Shown: positions 1 through 9,372 of the stretch, in pieces
Position numbering within the stretch: position 1 is the stretch's first letter
Layout: each line of letters opens with the position of its first letter
DNA from: Scatavimonas merdigallinarum
GTDB taxonomy: Bacteria > Bacillota > Clostridia > Oscillospirales > Acutalibacteraceae
Assembly (NCBI GenBank): GCA_018713055.1
Contig: DVFW01000047.1
Span: forward strand, 1-51,298
Direction: 5' to 3'
DNA: 51,298 nt
The notes under the pieces: generated by a model
What the model saw: the letters and a program-made list of their open reading frames with translations, nothing else
Databases searched by the model: none
What the model was told of the DNA's origin: nothing
Translations under genes and position numbers: made by a program

Positions 1-3000
1 TGGAAGGCAATATTTCCTTCTCCATCAATCGCAATTGCTCTTTGATAAGAGATACCCCATATTAAACTCGCACTAGGTCCTAAACCTAAAGATACCGCCC
101 ATTGTCCCGTGTTGTCCAAAAAGTTCACCGGATTATTTGCACAATACGCGCTCATATTGGTATCCAGCACGCCGGTTCCTGTTTGAAAATACCTGTCTGC
201 GTTTAGGAAGCGGTGCGTTACCGGGTCGTAATACCGCGTCATCAGGTAATATAATCCCGTTTCCGTGTCCTGGTAATACCCGCGGTAGCGGATTTTGTTT
301 AAGTTCCCTATGTGCGTTTCGCTTGTTACCTCGCTCCCGCTTAAGCCTTTTATGCTTGTCACATTTCCCCAGCTGTCGTATTCATAAGACGCTACCAGCT
401 TCCCGCTTGCATTGTACAGGCCTGTTACATCCCCGCGCCAGTTGTGCGCCGCATAGTAGGTCTTTTCTGTTCCTGTGGGCGTAAGCTTGTATTTGATCGC
501 GCTTAAAAAGCCGTTTGCGTCATAGAAATACGCAAACTCCTTTTCCCCTCTGCTTTCATGCAGCAGTTTCCCGCCTGCATACTGGTACGTCCATTTTTCC
601 CCGTTGACCGTTTTGCTCATGCGTACCCCGCCTGCGTCGTATGTATAGCTGATTGTTGTTCCTCCCTGCGTCAGGCTTTGCAACTGCCGCCCGTTTTCCC
701 ACGTCATGCTCATTCCGTCGCGGTAGTTCAGGGGATTGCCAATTGCGTCGTAGGTGATGCTCTGCCCGTCGTAGCTTGTCATTTTGTCCTTCCAGCTGTT
801 GTCCCCATAGCCGTAGTTGATGGTTTCTGCGCCGATTCCTATTCCGCTGGGCGAAAGCTGCGTGATGATTTCATAATCCAGATTGCCGCCTTCGTCATAC
901 GCATAGGTATGCTGAACATTCTCTGTATGGTCTTTTTCATATACCAGCTGGTTTAAGCTGTCGTACTGATAGGTGTACTTTATTACATACACGCCATTTA
1001 CAAGCTCTTCCTGCTTTGTAATATTCCCCATATCATCATAGCTGTAACGGTAGGTGGCTGCTCCTATGCTTTCTGTCCGCACTTTTGTTGTGCGGTAGTA
1101 ATCTTCTCCTTCCTCGTTGCGATCTGAAAGCTCGTAGACATACGATATTTCCAACGGCTCCGTTGTGTTCAGTGTTGTTTTTGTCAGCCGGTTCAATCCG
1201 TCGTAGGTATAGGTGATGTTCTTCCCGCCGTCTATTGTATGTTTCCTGGGCAGGTTGTCTTTTTCGTATTCGTATGTGTTTTCCGCTTTCATATGCGGCG
1301 TTATATTTATTAGCTTTGTTACGTTGTTGTTTAAATCGTACCCGTACTCCAGCGCATACACGCTGCGGTCGCTTGTCTGCGCCTTGCCTGTGTCCTGCGC
1401 GCTTTGCCGCACCAGCCGGCCCGTTGTGTCGTATTCGCTGTCATACAGAAGACCGTTTAAGCTGTCTTCATGCCGGATGACGGCTCCCGTTCTGTCGCTG
1501 TACGAATTATATTCCTTCCCGCTGCTGTTCTGCGTGGCAATGTTCCCAAATGCATCGTATGCATAGGTTACGTAACGCCCTGTCCCGTAGGTTACACTGC
1601 TTAACAGGCCGTTGTTTGCATGATAACTGTTCCTTGCCAGCAGGCGGCCTCCCACTCTGCTGGCTGTTTTGTTATTGTATGCATCGTATTCTATATTGTA
1701 TTCCGTCCCGTTGTGCGTGATCTTTTCTAGATTTCGGCTTGTCTCTGCCGTATACGCATAGGTGTTTGAGGCTGTGTACCCCTCCTCTTCCAGTTCTTTT
1801 GAAACGCCTGTCAGCAGGTTATTGTCTGCATTGTAGCTGTACGTTACCGTGCCGCTGCTGTCTGTTGCGCTGCTAAGTGTGCCCGTGTTCTGGTTGTAAT
1901 GATATGTAACTGCATTGCCGTCCTGGTCTGTGGCCTGATTGACAAACGCTCCGTTTGATGTGTATGCTACGCTTGCTTTGATTGCCGCGCTGCCACCCTG
2001 GGTTTTGACCGCAAGCGCCGTTGGGTTGCCCTGCGCATTGTACGTGTAGTTGTAAGATACTTTGTTCTGGCTGACGGCCCTGGTCATATTGTGCTTGCCG
2101 TCGTACGTGTACTGGTAGTCGTAGCCCTTGGCGTCTATATATTTTGTAAGGTCTGCGTTGCTATATTCCATATTGGACTTGCGGTCCGCATTTTGTTCCA
2201 CCGTGACCAGCTCGCCGTCTTCGTTGTAGGTATAGCTTTGCGCCACGTCTTTAATCAGCTGAATATTATCAAAATAAGCTGTATTTGCCTGCTGATGGTA
2301 CCTTAAATAGATTACAACGGCGCTTGGCGTTTTATTGGCGGATGTTTCGTCGCTTAAGTTAAACGCGGCGCTTGCAAACTGCCAGTCGGATATGGACCGG
2401 TTGAACTCTGCCGGAAGTTTCCACACAGACGTGCCATCTGTATATTTTACCTGTATGGAAATTTTAAAACGCCGGGTATTATCATTGTTTTCCGGCACCG
2501 CGTTTGCTCTGGCCCAGCCGCTGACGATATATGTGTCGTTTTCGCTGCCAGAAACAGGCACAGACTGGTAAAGCTCTTTGTTTGCTTCTGCATCTCCGCG
2601 TATTCTGAAGGAATATGCGCCGTGCCTGTACTGGGTTGCATCTTTAAAATCTGCATCGTTTGCAACTGTCAGTGCGTTGCCGGCCCACCCTGTGGGCAAA
2701 TTGCCGGTATATTTTTCAAAGCTTGCGTTTTCCAGCATATTGTAGGTATTGGGTACATTATACTGTTCCACCTGCACCGCGTCAAAGTACGCTGTGCCGG
2801 TAGCTGCACGCAGCGCAAGCTGAATTCTGCTTTTGCTGGAATTTTCCGGAACGGTAAAGGTCAGGCTTACCCTGCGCCAGCCGTTGTTGATGCTTGCGTC
2901 TGTCGTGCCTTTGATATGCTCAGACAGAAAATCGGTGGTTGTATTGTCGCTGTTAAACGAGGTCACGCCGATGAGCGCGCCGTAGTTTTCGGCTGCAGAG

Positions 3001-6000
3001 GCCACATCTTTTGTTTTAATATAGCCGGATACCGTGTATTTCACGCCCGGCTCCAGCTCGGTGCTTGCAAGGTCCTGATAGGCTCTGGCTCTGGAGTCGC
3101 CCGTATATTGCGTAACGTTTAGCTTCAGGGATTGCCTGCCCAGGTATCTTTGCGCCGTTGTATACGCCATTGTGTAGGTGTTGTCGCCAATCCACTCCGC
3201 GTTTGACCAGTTAACAGCGCTTTCAAAATTATGGTTCTTCAGCAGATTGACAGCGTTGGAACCTACCGCATGGTCTGCGCTTACCCGGTTGATCTGGCTT
3301 AAATTGCTTGCGTTTGCATTGACCGTCCCGCTTGTATAGGTGCAACCCGCGGCACCCAGGTCACGATTGCCGGTTTTGCTTTTGACGGAGGTCGTTCTGC
3401 CATACTGGTCAAACTGGTAGGTTGTGGTCAAATCGTCTGTATTGCCAAACACCCCGTCTACGCCGGCGGATTTGACAAGCGTGGTATTATACCGACTGCG
3501 GTCAAATGTAATTTTCTGTCCCGCCGTGCCGTCTGTACCGTACTCCTGCACAGAGGCCACCTGCTTGCCCCTTGTGTTGGACGTATAGGTAAAGCTTACC
3601 TTGTAGCCGTCTATATCGGTAATACTGGTAATAGAGCCGTCGCTGTCATAAGTAAAATGGATTTCCGTCCCGTCGGGATTTTTTATTTTTGTCAGCCGAT
3701 TGCCCGTATAGGTATATTTTTTGATACGCCCGGCGGGGTCTGTCATTTGTGTAATATAGCTATAACTCTGCTTAGCAAATGCAATGGGTTTGCCCGCGCC
3801 GTCTTTTACCGAGAGAATGCTTTTTTTATCTGCAGAGAGGGTCAAGGCGATTGCATTGCCGTTTGCATCAAGCATTTTTACCAGATTCCCATTTGCATTA
3901 AACACCAGCGTATTGTCATCTTCATCTGTAATTTTATATTTTTCATTTGTACTGGAAGACTGGATGGTAAGCTCCAGCTTCAGGCCGTCTTCATCATAAT
4001 ACTTTGTCTTGCCGTTTTCTGTTTTTTTATAAAAATAATGGTCTGTTCCGTCTCCGTCTGTATAGACGTACGGGTAGGTAGCAGCTGCGTCCCCTGTCAG
4101 GCCAAATTGTGAAGACGGCAAAAGTGTCTGCTGAATATTCATTCTCCAGCCCACACCCACATACGGCGCAATTTTGGAAAACTTTTCATTTGCCATATAG
4201 TTATTAAATACATGCTGTACGTTTACAGGCATTCTTCCCCCTGGTGTGGACATATCGCCATGTATAAATACAAGGTTGCCGGTATAGTCGTTAATATAGA
4301 CTGTGCCGGCTGTGCCGGCTTCAAAGCTGGTGTATGTCCAGTAATCCTCCAGCCCTTTATTGTTGCGGTATGTAATTTCAAAAACAGGGCGCGGCACAGA
4401 GCTTGCCGGGTAATTGGCGGAATAAAAGGAAGCGCACTGGTAATTGTTTGCTTCGTCCAGCGGCTTGAGCATTATTCCATAGTTTTCCTCCCCATTGTAC
4501 CATTTTTTCACACTGGTGGTAACATTCCATTTATGCCATACGTCCGGATCATCCTCCACAAACGTATCATAATCCACAACATTTGCATAAAAATTAGGGC
4601 GGTTGTTCCAGGTAAGCGTACTCTGCGTCCAATTTTCCTTTACCTGATACGCACCAATGTACATCGTATCATAAAAAGAATTCTGATACACATGCAAGTT
4701 GATTTTTGCGTCGACAACCACGTCTCCTTTATTTAAATCAGGCAAATTCTTAATTTTTATAAAAGACCGGTATGTTTTATTTCCGCCCAACGTACCTGCA
4801 TATACCGTCCCCGTATATCCGGAAGAACTTCCATAGCCATAGGCTGTGTTGGGCTCGTTCTGATTGATATAAGTACACTCTACAGCACCCCAGCTTTGAC
4901 TGGTAATAAAGGTTGGGTCCACCGTGACAGGGAAGCATCTTCCTTCTGCTTGCAGCCATGTTTGATCCCCTGAAAGCAGAAGCTTTAGCCTGTTGTTTTT
5001 CTGCTCTTTGATTGTAAGCGTCAACTGTGTGCTGATCTCGCCATTTGCATCGCGCATAAAGGGCGCGGCAATTTCGTACACTGGCTCCCCCTGTTTATTT
5101 TGCAGCTCAATGCTATAAATATTTTTTTGCACGGCTGTTAATCCGGTAAGCTTGTACTCCACAAAAAACTCTGTTTGCGCACTTTTATCTTTTAAGATGA
5201 TATTTTCCTTAACCCCTGCAGGCGTGACAAAATACTGCATATCCACATTTGGATACACATCCTTATAGAACGCCTGACTCACAAGGTTTTTGCGCACGGT
5301 AAACTTTTCGTTGCCGGAAAGCATTTGGTTGTTTTCAACAAAGTCTATCCTGCTTTTGTTGATCCCTGTATAGCCCCAGCTGACTTGATAACCGTCTGAT
5401 TGAATCTGAACCATATTGTTCTTTTTTGCCTTGTCAGAAAGGCGGATATCCAGATTGCTTCTTTTCGGCGCGTATTCTGTACCATTTGCCTCTTCGTGTG
5501 TAGAAAGTATAGCATCCGGCGCCGCCTGCGTTTGCTCTTGCGGCGTTGTGTTATTCTCTTTTTGCAGCACGCCGTCTGTATTTTCGGTCGTCCGTTCGTT
5601 TTCCGCCGACGGTGCTTTTTTATCTGTATAAAACGTCCCTTCTGATGCCGTCTGCTGCGATACACTTTCACGGTTCGGCTGTGTCTGTGTTGCTTCTTTC
5701 CGAGTATTTTCTGCCTGCTTTTCCTGTAATGTGTTGTCGTATTCAACCCAGTTTCCCTCAGCATCCTGATAATGGACAGGGTATTCATACTGCACAGCCA
5801 TAAAACTTCCGTTGTCCAGACGAAAATGCTTGGTAAAACGGCCGCGTTTCCCATTGATTTCCGCAAGAATTTTTGCCGGCTTTTCCTCCTGTTGCGCCAC
5901 GGTTCCATTCCGGCCGTTTTCCGTTTGTATTACTTGCCCATCTGCACTTGTCTGCGCTTCATCTGCAGTTTGTGCCACAACTTGCGCCGGCAGCAGGAAA

Positions 6001-6059
6001 ACAAAAAGCGCAACCAGCACAAATACTATGCTTGTCCGCAATATGTTCCGCTTTTTCAT
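1..6059 (-). CDS. Secreted RHS/YD-repeat protein, C-terminus cut by window edge
   Basis: About 2,019 residues are visible and the frame is still open at base 1. The ATG at 6057-6059 follows a GGATGGGAG ribosome-binding site. Residues 1-30 are a signal peptide (MKKRN, hydrophobic core, then AQVVAQ). The N-terminal third has the aromatic-rich style of Gram-positive RHS exoproteins (YPVHYQ near residue 80). A DNRLRE-like region lies near 410-560 (YRSFIKIKNLP). From about 780 onward there are many YD/RHS repeats (TYDGLNRLTK, RYSYDDMGNITK), interrupted near 930-1260 by two carbohydrate-binding-like modules that begin NLLKNHNFES and NMLENASFEK. The conserved RHS core end (GLYYLMTRYYDPVTHRFLNA) falls near 1935-1955, followed by NPVNFLDNTGQW, where polymorphic C-terminal domains normally begin. 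RHS shells encapsulate toxins or act as adhesins in known members. Which applies here, and any immunity gene, lies outside the window. Confidence 0.93.
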   Translation of the reverse strand, partial: MKKRNILRTSIVFVLVALFVFLLPAQVVAQTADEAQTSADGQVIQTENGRNGTVAQQEEKPAKILAEINGKRGRFTKHFRLDNGSFMAVQYEYPVHYQDAEGNWVEYDNTLQEKQAENTRKEATQTQPNRESVSQQTASEGTFYTDKKAPSAENERTTENTDGVLQKENNTTPQEQTQAAPDAILSTHEEANGTEYAPKRSNLDIRLSDKAKKNNMVQIQSDGYQVSWGYTGINKSRIDFVENNQMLSGNEKFTVRKNLVSQAFYKDVYPNVDMQYFVTPAGVKENIILKDKSAQTEFFVEYKLTGLTAVQKNIYSIELQNKQGEPVYEIAAPFMRDANGEISTQLTLTIKEQKNNRLKLLLSGDQTWLQAEGRCFPVTVDPTFITSQSWGAVECTYINQNEPNTAYGYGSSSGYTGTVYAGTLGGNKTYRSFIKIKNLPDLNKGDVVVDAKINLHVYQNSFYDTMYIGAYQVKENWTQSTLTWNNRPNFYANVVDYDTFVEDDPDVWHKWNVTTSVKKWYNGEENYGIMLKPLDEANNYQCASFYSANYPASSVPRPVFEITYRNNKGLEDYWTYTSFEAGTAGTVYINDYTGNLVFIHGDMSTPGGRMPVNVQHVFNNYMANEKFSKIAPYVGVGWRMNIQQTLLPSSQFGLTGDAAATYPYVYTDGDGTDHYFYKKTENGKTKYYDEDGLKLELTIQSSSTNEKYKITDEDDNTLVFNANGNLVKMLDANGNAIALTLSADKKSILSVKDGAGKPIAFAKQSYSYITQMTDPAGRIKKYTYTGNRLTKIKNPDGTEIHFTYDSDGSITSITDIDGYKVSFTYTSNTRGKQVASVQEYGTDGTAGQKITFDRSRYNTTLVKSAGVDGVFGNTDDLTTTYQFDQYGRTTSVKSKTGNRDLGAAGCTYTSGTVNANASNLSQINRVSADHAVGSNAVNLLKNHNFESAVNWSNAEWIGDNTYTMAYTTAQRYLGRQSLKLNVTQYTGDSRARAYQDLASTELEPGVKYTVSGYIKTKDVASAAENYGALIGVTSFNSDNTTTDFLSEHIKGTTDASINNGWRRVSLTFTVPENSSKSRIQLALRAATGTAYFDAVQVEQYNVPNTYNMLENASFEKYTGNLPTGWAGNALTVANDADFKDATQYRHGAYSFRIRGDAEANKELYQSVPVSGSENDTYIVSGWARANAVPENNDNTRRFKISIQVKYTDGTSVWKLPAEFNRSISDWQFASAAFNLSDETSANKTPSAVVIYLRYHQQANTAYFDNIQLIKDVAQSYTYNEDGELVTVEQNADRKSNMEYSNADLTKYIDAKGYDYQYTYDGKHNMTRAVSQNKVSYNYTYNAQGNPTALAVKTQGGSAAIKASVAYTSNGAFVNQATDQDGNAVTYHYNQNTGTLSSATDSSGTVTYSYNADNNLLTGVSKELEEEGYTASNTYAYTAETSRNLEKITHNGTEYNIEYDAYNNKTASRVGGRLLARNSYHANNGLLSSVTYGTGRYVTYAYDAFGNIATQNSSGKEYNSYSDRTGAVIRHEDSLNGLLYDSEYDTTGRLVRQSAQDTGKAQTSDRSVYALEYGYDLNNNVTKLINITPHMKAENTYEYEKDNLPRKHTIDGGKNITYTYDGLNRLTKTTLNTTEPLEISYVYELSDRNEEGEDYYRTTKVRTESIGAATYRYSYDDMGNITKQEELVNGVYVIKYTYQYDSLNQLVYEKDHTENVQHTYAYDEGGNLDYEIITQLSPSGIGIGAETINYGYGDNSWKDKMTSYDGQSITYDAIGNPLNYRDGMSMTWENGRQLQSLTQGGTTISYTYDAGGVRMSKTVNGEKWTYQYAGGKLLHESRGEKEFAYFYDANGFLSAIKYKLTPTGTEKTYYAAHNWRGDVTGLYNASGKLVASYEYDSWGNVTSIKGLSGSEVTSETHIGNLNKIRYRGYYQDTETGLYYLMTRYYDPVTHRFLNADRYFQTGTGVLDTNMSAYCANNPVNFLDNTGQWAVSLGLGPSASLIWGISYQRAIAIDGEGNIAF

Positions 6060-6123
6060 GTTTTCTCCCATCCTTTTCAGTTTTTATAAAACCCCCAAAA
6101 ATATAGATATATTCTGTATAAAA

Positions 6124-6152
6124 ATAGTAACATATAACAAGAAATAAATCAA
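6124..6152 (-). promoter_or_regulatory. Putative sigma-A promoter for the RHS gene
   Basis: Read on the minus strand, TTGATT (6147-6152) and TACTAT (6124-6129) are separated by 17 bases, about 65 bases upstream of the RHS start. The surrounding DNA is very AT-rich, so a chance match is possible. Confidence 0.45.
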
Positions 6153-6191
6153 GGTATTTTTTACCATTTAATATATTTACTATATAAAAAT

Positions 6192-6239
6192 AAAAACACC
6201 GGTATTTTTCTTATCCATGTTTAAAATACCGGTGTTTTT
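6192..6239. terminator. Bidirectional hairpin terminator between the TtcA-like gene and the RHS gene
   Basis: Perfect 17-base arms (6192-6208 and 6223-6239, core ACACCGGTATTTT) enclose a 14-base loop. The arms begin and end in A/T runs, so it can work in both directions. It sits 15 bases past the TtcA-like stop and should stop transcription before the RHS promoter. Confidence 0.8.
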
Positions 6240-6253
6240 TTAATTTTCATTTT

Positions 6254-7132
6254 TTATTTTTCGGAAATTCCTTCCATTTCATGCGGGGTTACCGTATTGT
6301 AGCCATCCAGAAACGTGTGTACCGGCGCATTTTCCTCTTCACGGTAACCAATAATGGTCGATAAATTAATATTATGCACGCTTCTGAATATGTTCATATC
6401 TATATAGCTGCTGGTTTTGCGCAGCTGTGCAAGCAGCTGTTTGATTTCTGCACGCTTAGAGTGTTCTGCGTTTTCTTGCTTTTCTGTCTCTTGTGTAATC
6501 CGGCAGGCGCAACGGATAAAGGAAAGGCCATTGTAACGCGCCCAGGACGTAATGGATTTTTCACGTACCATGTATAACGGGCGGATCAGCTCCATCCCCG
6601 GAAAGTTTTTGCTGTGTAGCTTTGGCATCATGGTTTTAATCTGCGCCCCGTAGAGCATGCTCATCAAAATCGTTTCAATCACATCATCAAAATGATGGCC
6701 CAGCGCAATTTTGTTACACCCGGCATCCTGTGCCGCCCTGTATAGATGGCCCCGGCGCATTCTGGCACATAAATAACAAGGAGAACCTGTATTTTTGCCG
6801 ACCACCTGAAAAATATTGCTTTCAAAAATTGTAACCGGGATCTGCAATTTTTGCACATTATCCAAAATTTTCTGCCTGTTTTCCATGTTATAGCCGGGGT
6901 CCATGACAATATATTTCGCCTGAAACGGTACTTCACTGTAAAGCTGCAGGTGCTGTATACATTTTGCAAGCAGCATGGAGTCTTTTCCGCCGGATATGCA
7001 TACAGCGATCCTGTCGCCGCTTTGAATCAGCTGATAATCCTTGAGCGCGCCAATAAACGGATGCCATATTGTCTTTTTATATTTTTTTATAATACTGGCT
7101 TCCGCCATTTGATGCAATTTCAAAAATGTCAC
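6254..7132 (-). CDS. TtcA-like PP-loop ATPase (tRNA 2-thiolation family)
   Basis: The PP-loop SGGKDS is at residues 47-52, followed by LGHHFDD (144-150), the second ATP-pyrophosphatase signature. Cysteines C119-x2-C122 and C208-A-C210 fit the cysteine pattern that holds an Fe-S cluster in TtcA, which makes 2-thiocytidine in tRNA. The 292-residue length is normal for this Firmicutes branch. The start used is GTG at 7132 behind AGGTAAGG, very close to the codon. An in-frame ATG eight codons in is an alternative but has no good ribosome-binding site. It stands alone between the RHS gene and a divergent superoxide dismutase gene. Exact substrate (tRNA C32 or another thiolation) is not decided by sequence. 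Confidence 0.85.
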   Translation of the reverse strand: MTFLKLHQMAEASIIKKYKKTIWHPFIGALKDYQLIQSGDRIAVCISGGKDSMLLAKCIQHLQLYSEVPFQAKYIVMDPGYNMENRQKILDNVQKLQIPVTIFESNIFQVVGKNTGSPCYLCARMRRGHLYRAAQDAGCNKIALGHHFDDVIETILMSMLYGAQIKTMMPKLHSKNFPGMELIRPLYMVREKSITSWARYNGLSFIRCACRITQETEKQENAEHSKRAEIKQLLAQLRKTSSYIDMNIFRSVHNINLSTIIGYREEENAPVHTFLDGYNTVTPHEMEGISEK

Positions 7133-7205
7133 ACCTTACCTATTGCAGTCATAAAATAAAAAGACAGCGCCGCTGCAGTTTTTAAAAAATCAGGCCCCAG
7201 AAAGG

Positions 7206-7832
7206 ATGATTGCTTTGCCCGACCGTTACCCGTTTTCTCTGCCTCCTCTGCCCTACGCCTATGATGCGCTGGAACCGATTATCAGCAAAGAAAACATCTA
7301 CCGTCACTATAATCAATACGCACAGGGATATGTAGACCGGTTAAATCAGACACTGTCTGAATATCCGCAGTTTCAGGACTGGAGCCTGAAGGCTCTTGTC
7401 GTTTACGCCGACAGCTTTCCCATTGGAATCCGTACACAAATACACAATTATGCAGGAGGTCTGTACAACCATATACTTTATTTTGGGAGCGTGAGTGAAA
7501 AGCGCAATACGTACCCCAGCGGCGCGCTGCTGCGCGAACTCAACCGTACATACGGATCTTTTGAAAAGTTTCAAACCGCCTTTAAAAGCTGTGCGCTTTC
7601 TGTGGCAGGGTCCGGCAACGCCTGGTTGACTTATAACGCCGCCTGCCGGCTGCAGATTATCTGCACGTCGAACCAGGATACGCCGCCACTTTCCATTTTA
7701 AATCCGCTGCTTGTGGTAGACTTGTGGGAACACGCATATTACCATACGTTTTATTTTGATCGGGAAACCTATCTGGATAACTGGATGAAAGTGGTAGATT
7801 GGGATATTGTAAGCGCGCGCTACAGCTGTTAA
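7206..7832 (+). CDS. sodA: Superoxide dismutase, Fe/Mn family, divergent
   Basis: It resembles the Fe/Mn family from SLPPLPYAYDALEP through DLWEHAYY, and is predicted to dismutate superoxide in the cytoplasm (no signal peptide). The four metal ligands are present: H34, H89, D172 and H176. So are the gateway Tyr (Y42) and the Gln in NQDTP (Q157), typical of Mn-type enzymes. Several usually conserved neighbours are changed: the HHxxHH cluster near the first ligand is reduced to HYNQYA, and GSGWAW is GSGNAW. The ATG at 7206 abuts its AAAGG. An in-frame TTG at 7215 has that site at an ideal 8 bases and may be the real start, giving 205 residues. It is convergent with thiN. Confidence 0.88.
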   Translation: MIALPDRYPFSLPPLPYAYDALEPIISKENIYRHYNQYAQGYVDRLNQTLSEYPQFQDWSLKALVVYADSFPIGIRTQIHNYAGGLYNHILYFGSVSEKRNTYPSGALLRELNRTYGSFEKFQTAFKSCALSVAGSGNAWLTYNAACRLQIICTSNQDTPPLSILNPLLVVDLWEHAYYHTFYFDRETYLDNWMKVVDWDIVSARYSC

Positions 7833-7850
7833 TCAGAAACGCGGTCGTTT

Positions 7851-8477
7851 TCAGCCTTTATCATAGAGCATAACCAGAGCGCTTCCCTGGTGGAGCGTAA
7901 GCACCGCACAGCTGCTTCTGACCACGTTGCTGACCCCCAGGGGGAAGGAGGAAGTAAGTTCCTGTTTTGCAAGCTCATATTCAAAGCCCTGGTGCGTGAC
8001 CGTGCAACCGGCACAGCCAAAAGGAAAGACAGAAAGCACACAGCCTTCTTTATTATGTACGGGAAAATCGCCAGCGGGCGCGTAATACACCTGCAAACCT
8101 TTCCCCAGAAGAACGCCTTGCGCGCCGTTTTCATACAAATACTGTAAAGCACTGTAGTTTGCAAACGTATGGTCTTCGCGGCCTCCCAGCGCGCCCAGTA
8201 ATATAAACTCTCTATATCCGCGGCGAAGCCCTTCTTTAATTGCAGACATTGTGTCTGTATCGTCTTTATGCGTAGGCAGCAAAATAATTGGCACATCTGT
8301 TTGCGGCCTTTGTGACGAATCAAAATCACCAACAATGACCGACGGCTTCACCCCCGCTTTTTGGGCAAACAAGTAGCCGCCATCGGCGCAAATAACAAAA
8401 TCGTCGGTTCGGACCGTCTGCCGGAGCAGGGTTATATCAAAGGATGGGGAAGCCGCAACAATCACACATCTGCTCAT
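7851..8477 (-). CDS. thiN: Thiamine pyrophosphokinase
   Basis: It transfers pyrophosphate from ATP to thiamine to make thiamine pyrophosphate. The family signatures are all present in order: ADGG (31-34), GDFDS (50-54), KDDTDT (71-76) and GGREDH (98-103), with a beta-sandwich C-terminal half. The 208-residue length is normal. The ATG at 8477 forms an ATGA overlap with the rsgA stop, so translation is probably coupled. A GTG four codons upstream is a less likely start. It is the last gene of the long operon that starts at yicC. In Bacillus, rpe sits between rsgA and thiN; here it is absent. Confidence 0.94.
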   Translation of the reverse strand: MSRCVIVAASPSFDITLLRQTVRTDDFVICADGGYLFAQKAGVKPSVIVGDFDSSQRPQTDVPIILLPTHKDDTDTMSAIKEGLRRGYREFILLGALGGREDHTFANYSALQYLYENGAQGVLLGKGLQVYYAPAGDFPVHNKEGCVLSVFPFGCAGCTVTHQGFEYELAKQELTSSFPLGVSNVVRSSCAVLTLHQGSALVMLYDKG

Positions 8478-9358
8478 TTCAGCTCCCACTCCTTTATATC
8501 CTTAACTTCGTTATACATGGAAACATAGCTTTCAAAACGGGAAAGCGGGATTGTTCCATTTTGAACCGCCTCCAGCACCGCACAGCCTTTTTCTTTAACA
8601 TGCGCGCAGGAAGTAAATTTACAGCGGTGCAGATAAGGCTCAAATTCCGGGAAGCAATACTGGAGCTTCTCTTTTTGAATCATCTCATAGCGCTGCAAAT
8701 CCAATGTGGAAAAACCGGGCGTATCTGCCACAAAACCACCGTCGGTCTTAAACAGTTCAACCGTTCTTGTCGTATGGCGACCCCGCCCCAGTTTTTGGCT
8801 TGTATGTGCGGTAGAAAGCTGCAAATGTGGAAAAACGCAGTTTAGCAACGACGATTTTCCCACGCCGGAATTGCCTGTAAAAGCCGTTATACAGCCGGAT
8901 AAAAGCGCTTTTATTTCGCTGACGCCGCTTCCGTCATATTTGGAAAAACAAATGGTGCGGATCCCCGCACTGTCATAAATATTTTGCAGTGCGGCCGGAT
9001 GCTGCAAATCTGTTTTTGAAATCACAAGCACCGGCTCTATCTGCCCGTTAACAGCCACAGCCGTCATTTTGTCGATTACAAGCGTATTGGGCGTGGGATC
9101 ACAAACAGACGCAACGATAAAAAGCCTGTCCAAATTTGCAACAGTTGGACGCGCCAGTTTGTTTTTTCTGGGCAAAATTTTTTCAATCGCGCAGTATCCG
9201 TCGTTGGGGTGCAGAAATACCACATAATCGCCTACACAGGGGGAATCTCCTTTATTTCTAAACGCGCCGCGCGCTTTGCACTCATACACTTTACCGGCGG
9301 CTTCCACATAATAGAAGCCGCCGGTCAATTTTGTTATAATACCGTTTAACTGTTCCAT
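8474..9358 (-). CDS. rsgA: Ribosome small-subunit biogenesis GTPase RsgA
   Basis: It is a circularly permuted GTPase that checks late 30S assembly. An OB-fold occupies residues 1-70. The GTPase motifs are in permuted order: SKTDL (G4, 114-118), GNSGVGKSS (G1, 162-170), DTPG (G3, 212-215). A C-terminal zinc site is made by C246, C251, H253 and C259. The ATG at 9358 lies 14 bases after the prkC stop. The 294-residue length is typical. Its place after prpC-prkC is the standard Firmicutes order, and RsgA is a known PrkC substrate in Bacillus. Confidence 0.95.
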   Translation of the reverse strand: MEQLNGIITKLTGGFYYVEAAGKVYECKARGAFRNKGDSPCVGDYVVFLHPNDGYCAIEKILPRKNKLARPTVANLDRLFIVASVCDPTPNTLVIDKMTAVAVNGQIEPVLVISKTDLQHPAALQNIYDSAGIRTICFSKYDGSGVSEIKALLSGCITAFTGNSGVGKSSLLNCVFPHLQLSTAHTSQKLGRGRHTTRTVELFKTDGGFVADTPGFSTLDLQRYEMIQKEKLQYCFPEFEPYLHRCKFTSCAHVKEKGCAVLEAVQNGTIPLSRFESYVSMYNEVKDIKEWELK

Positions 9359-9372
9359 TGGTTCGCCTGCTG

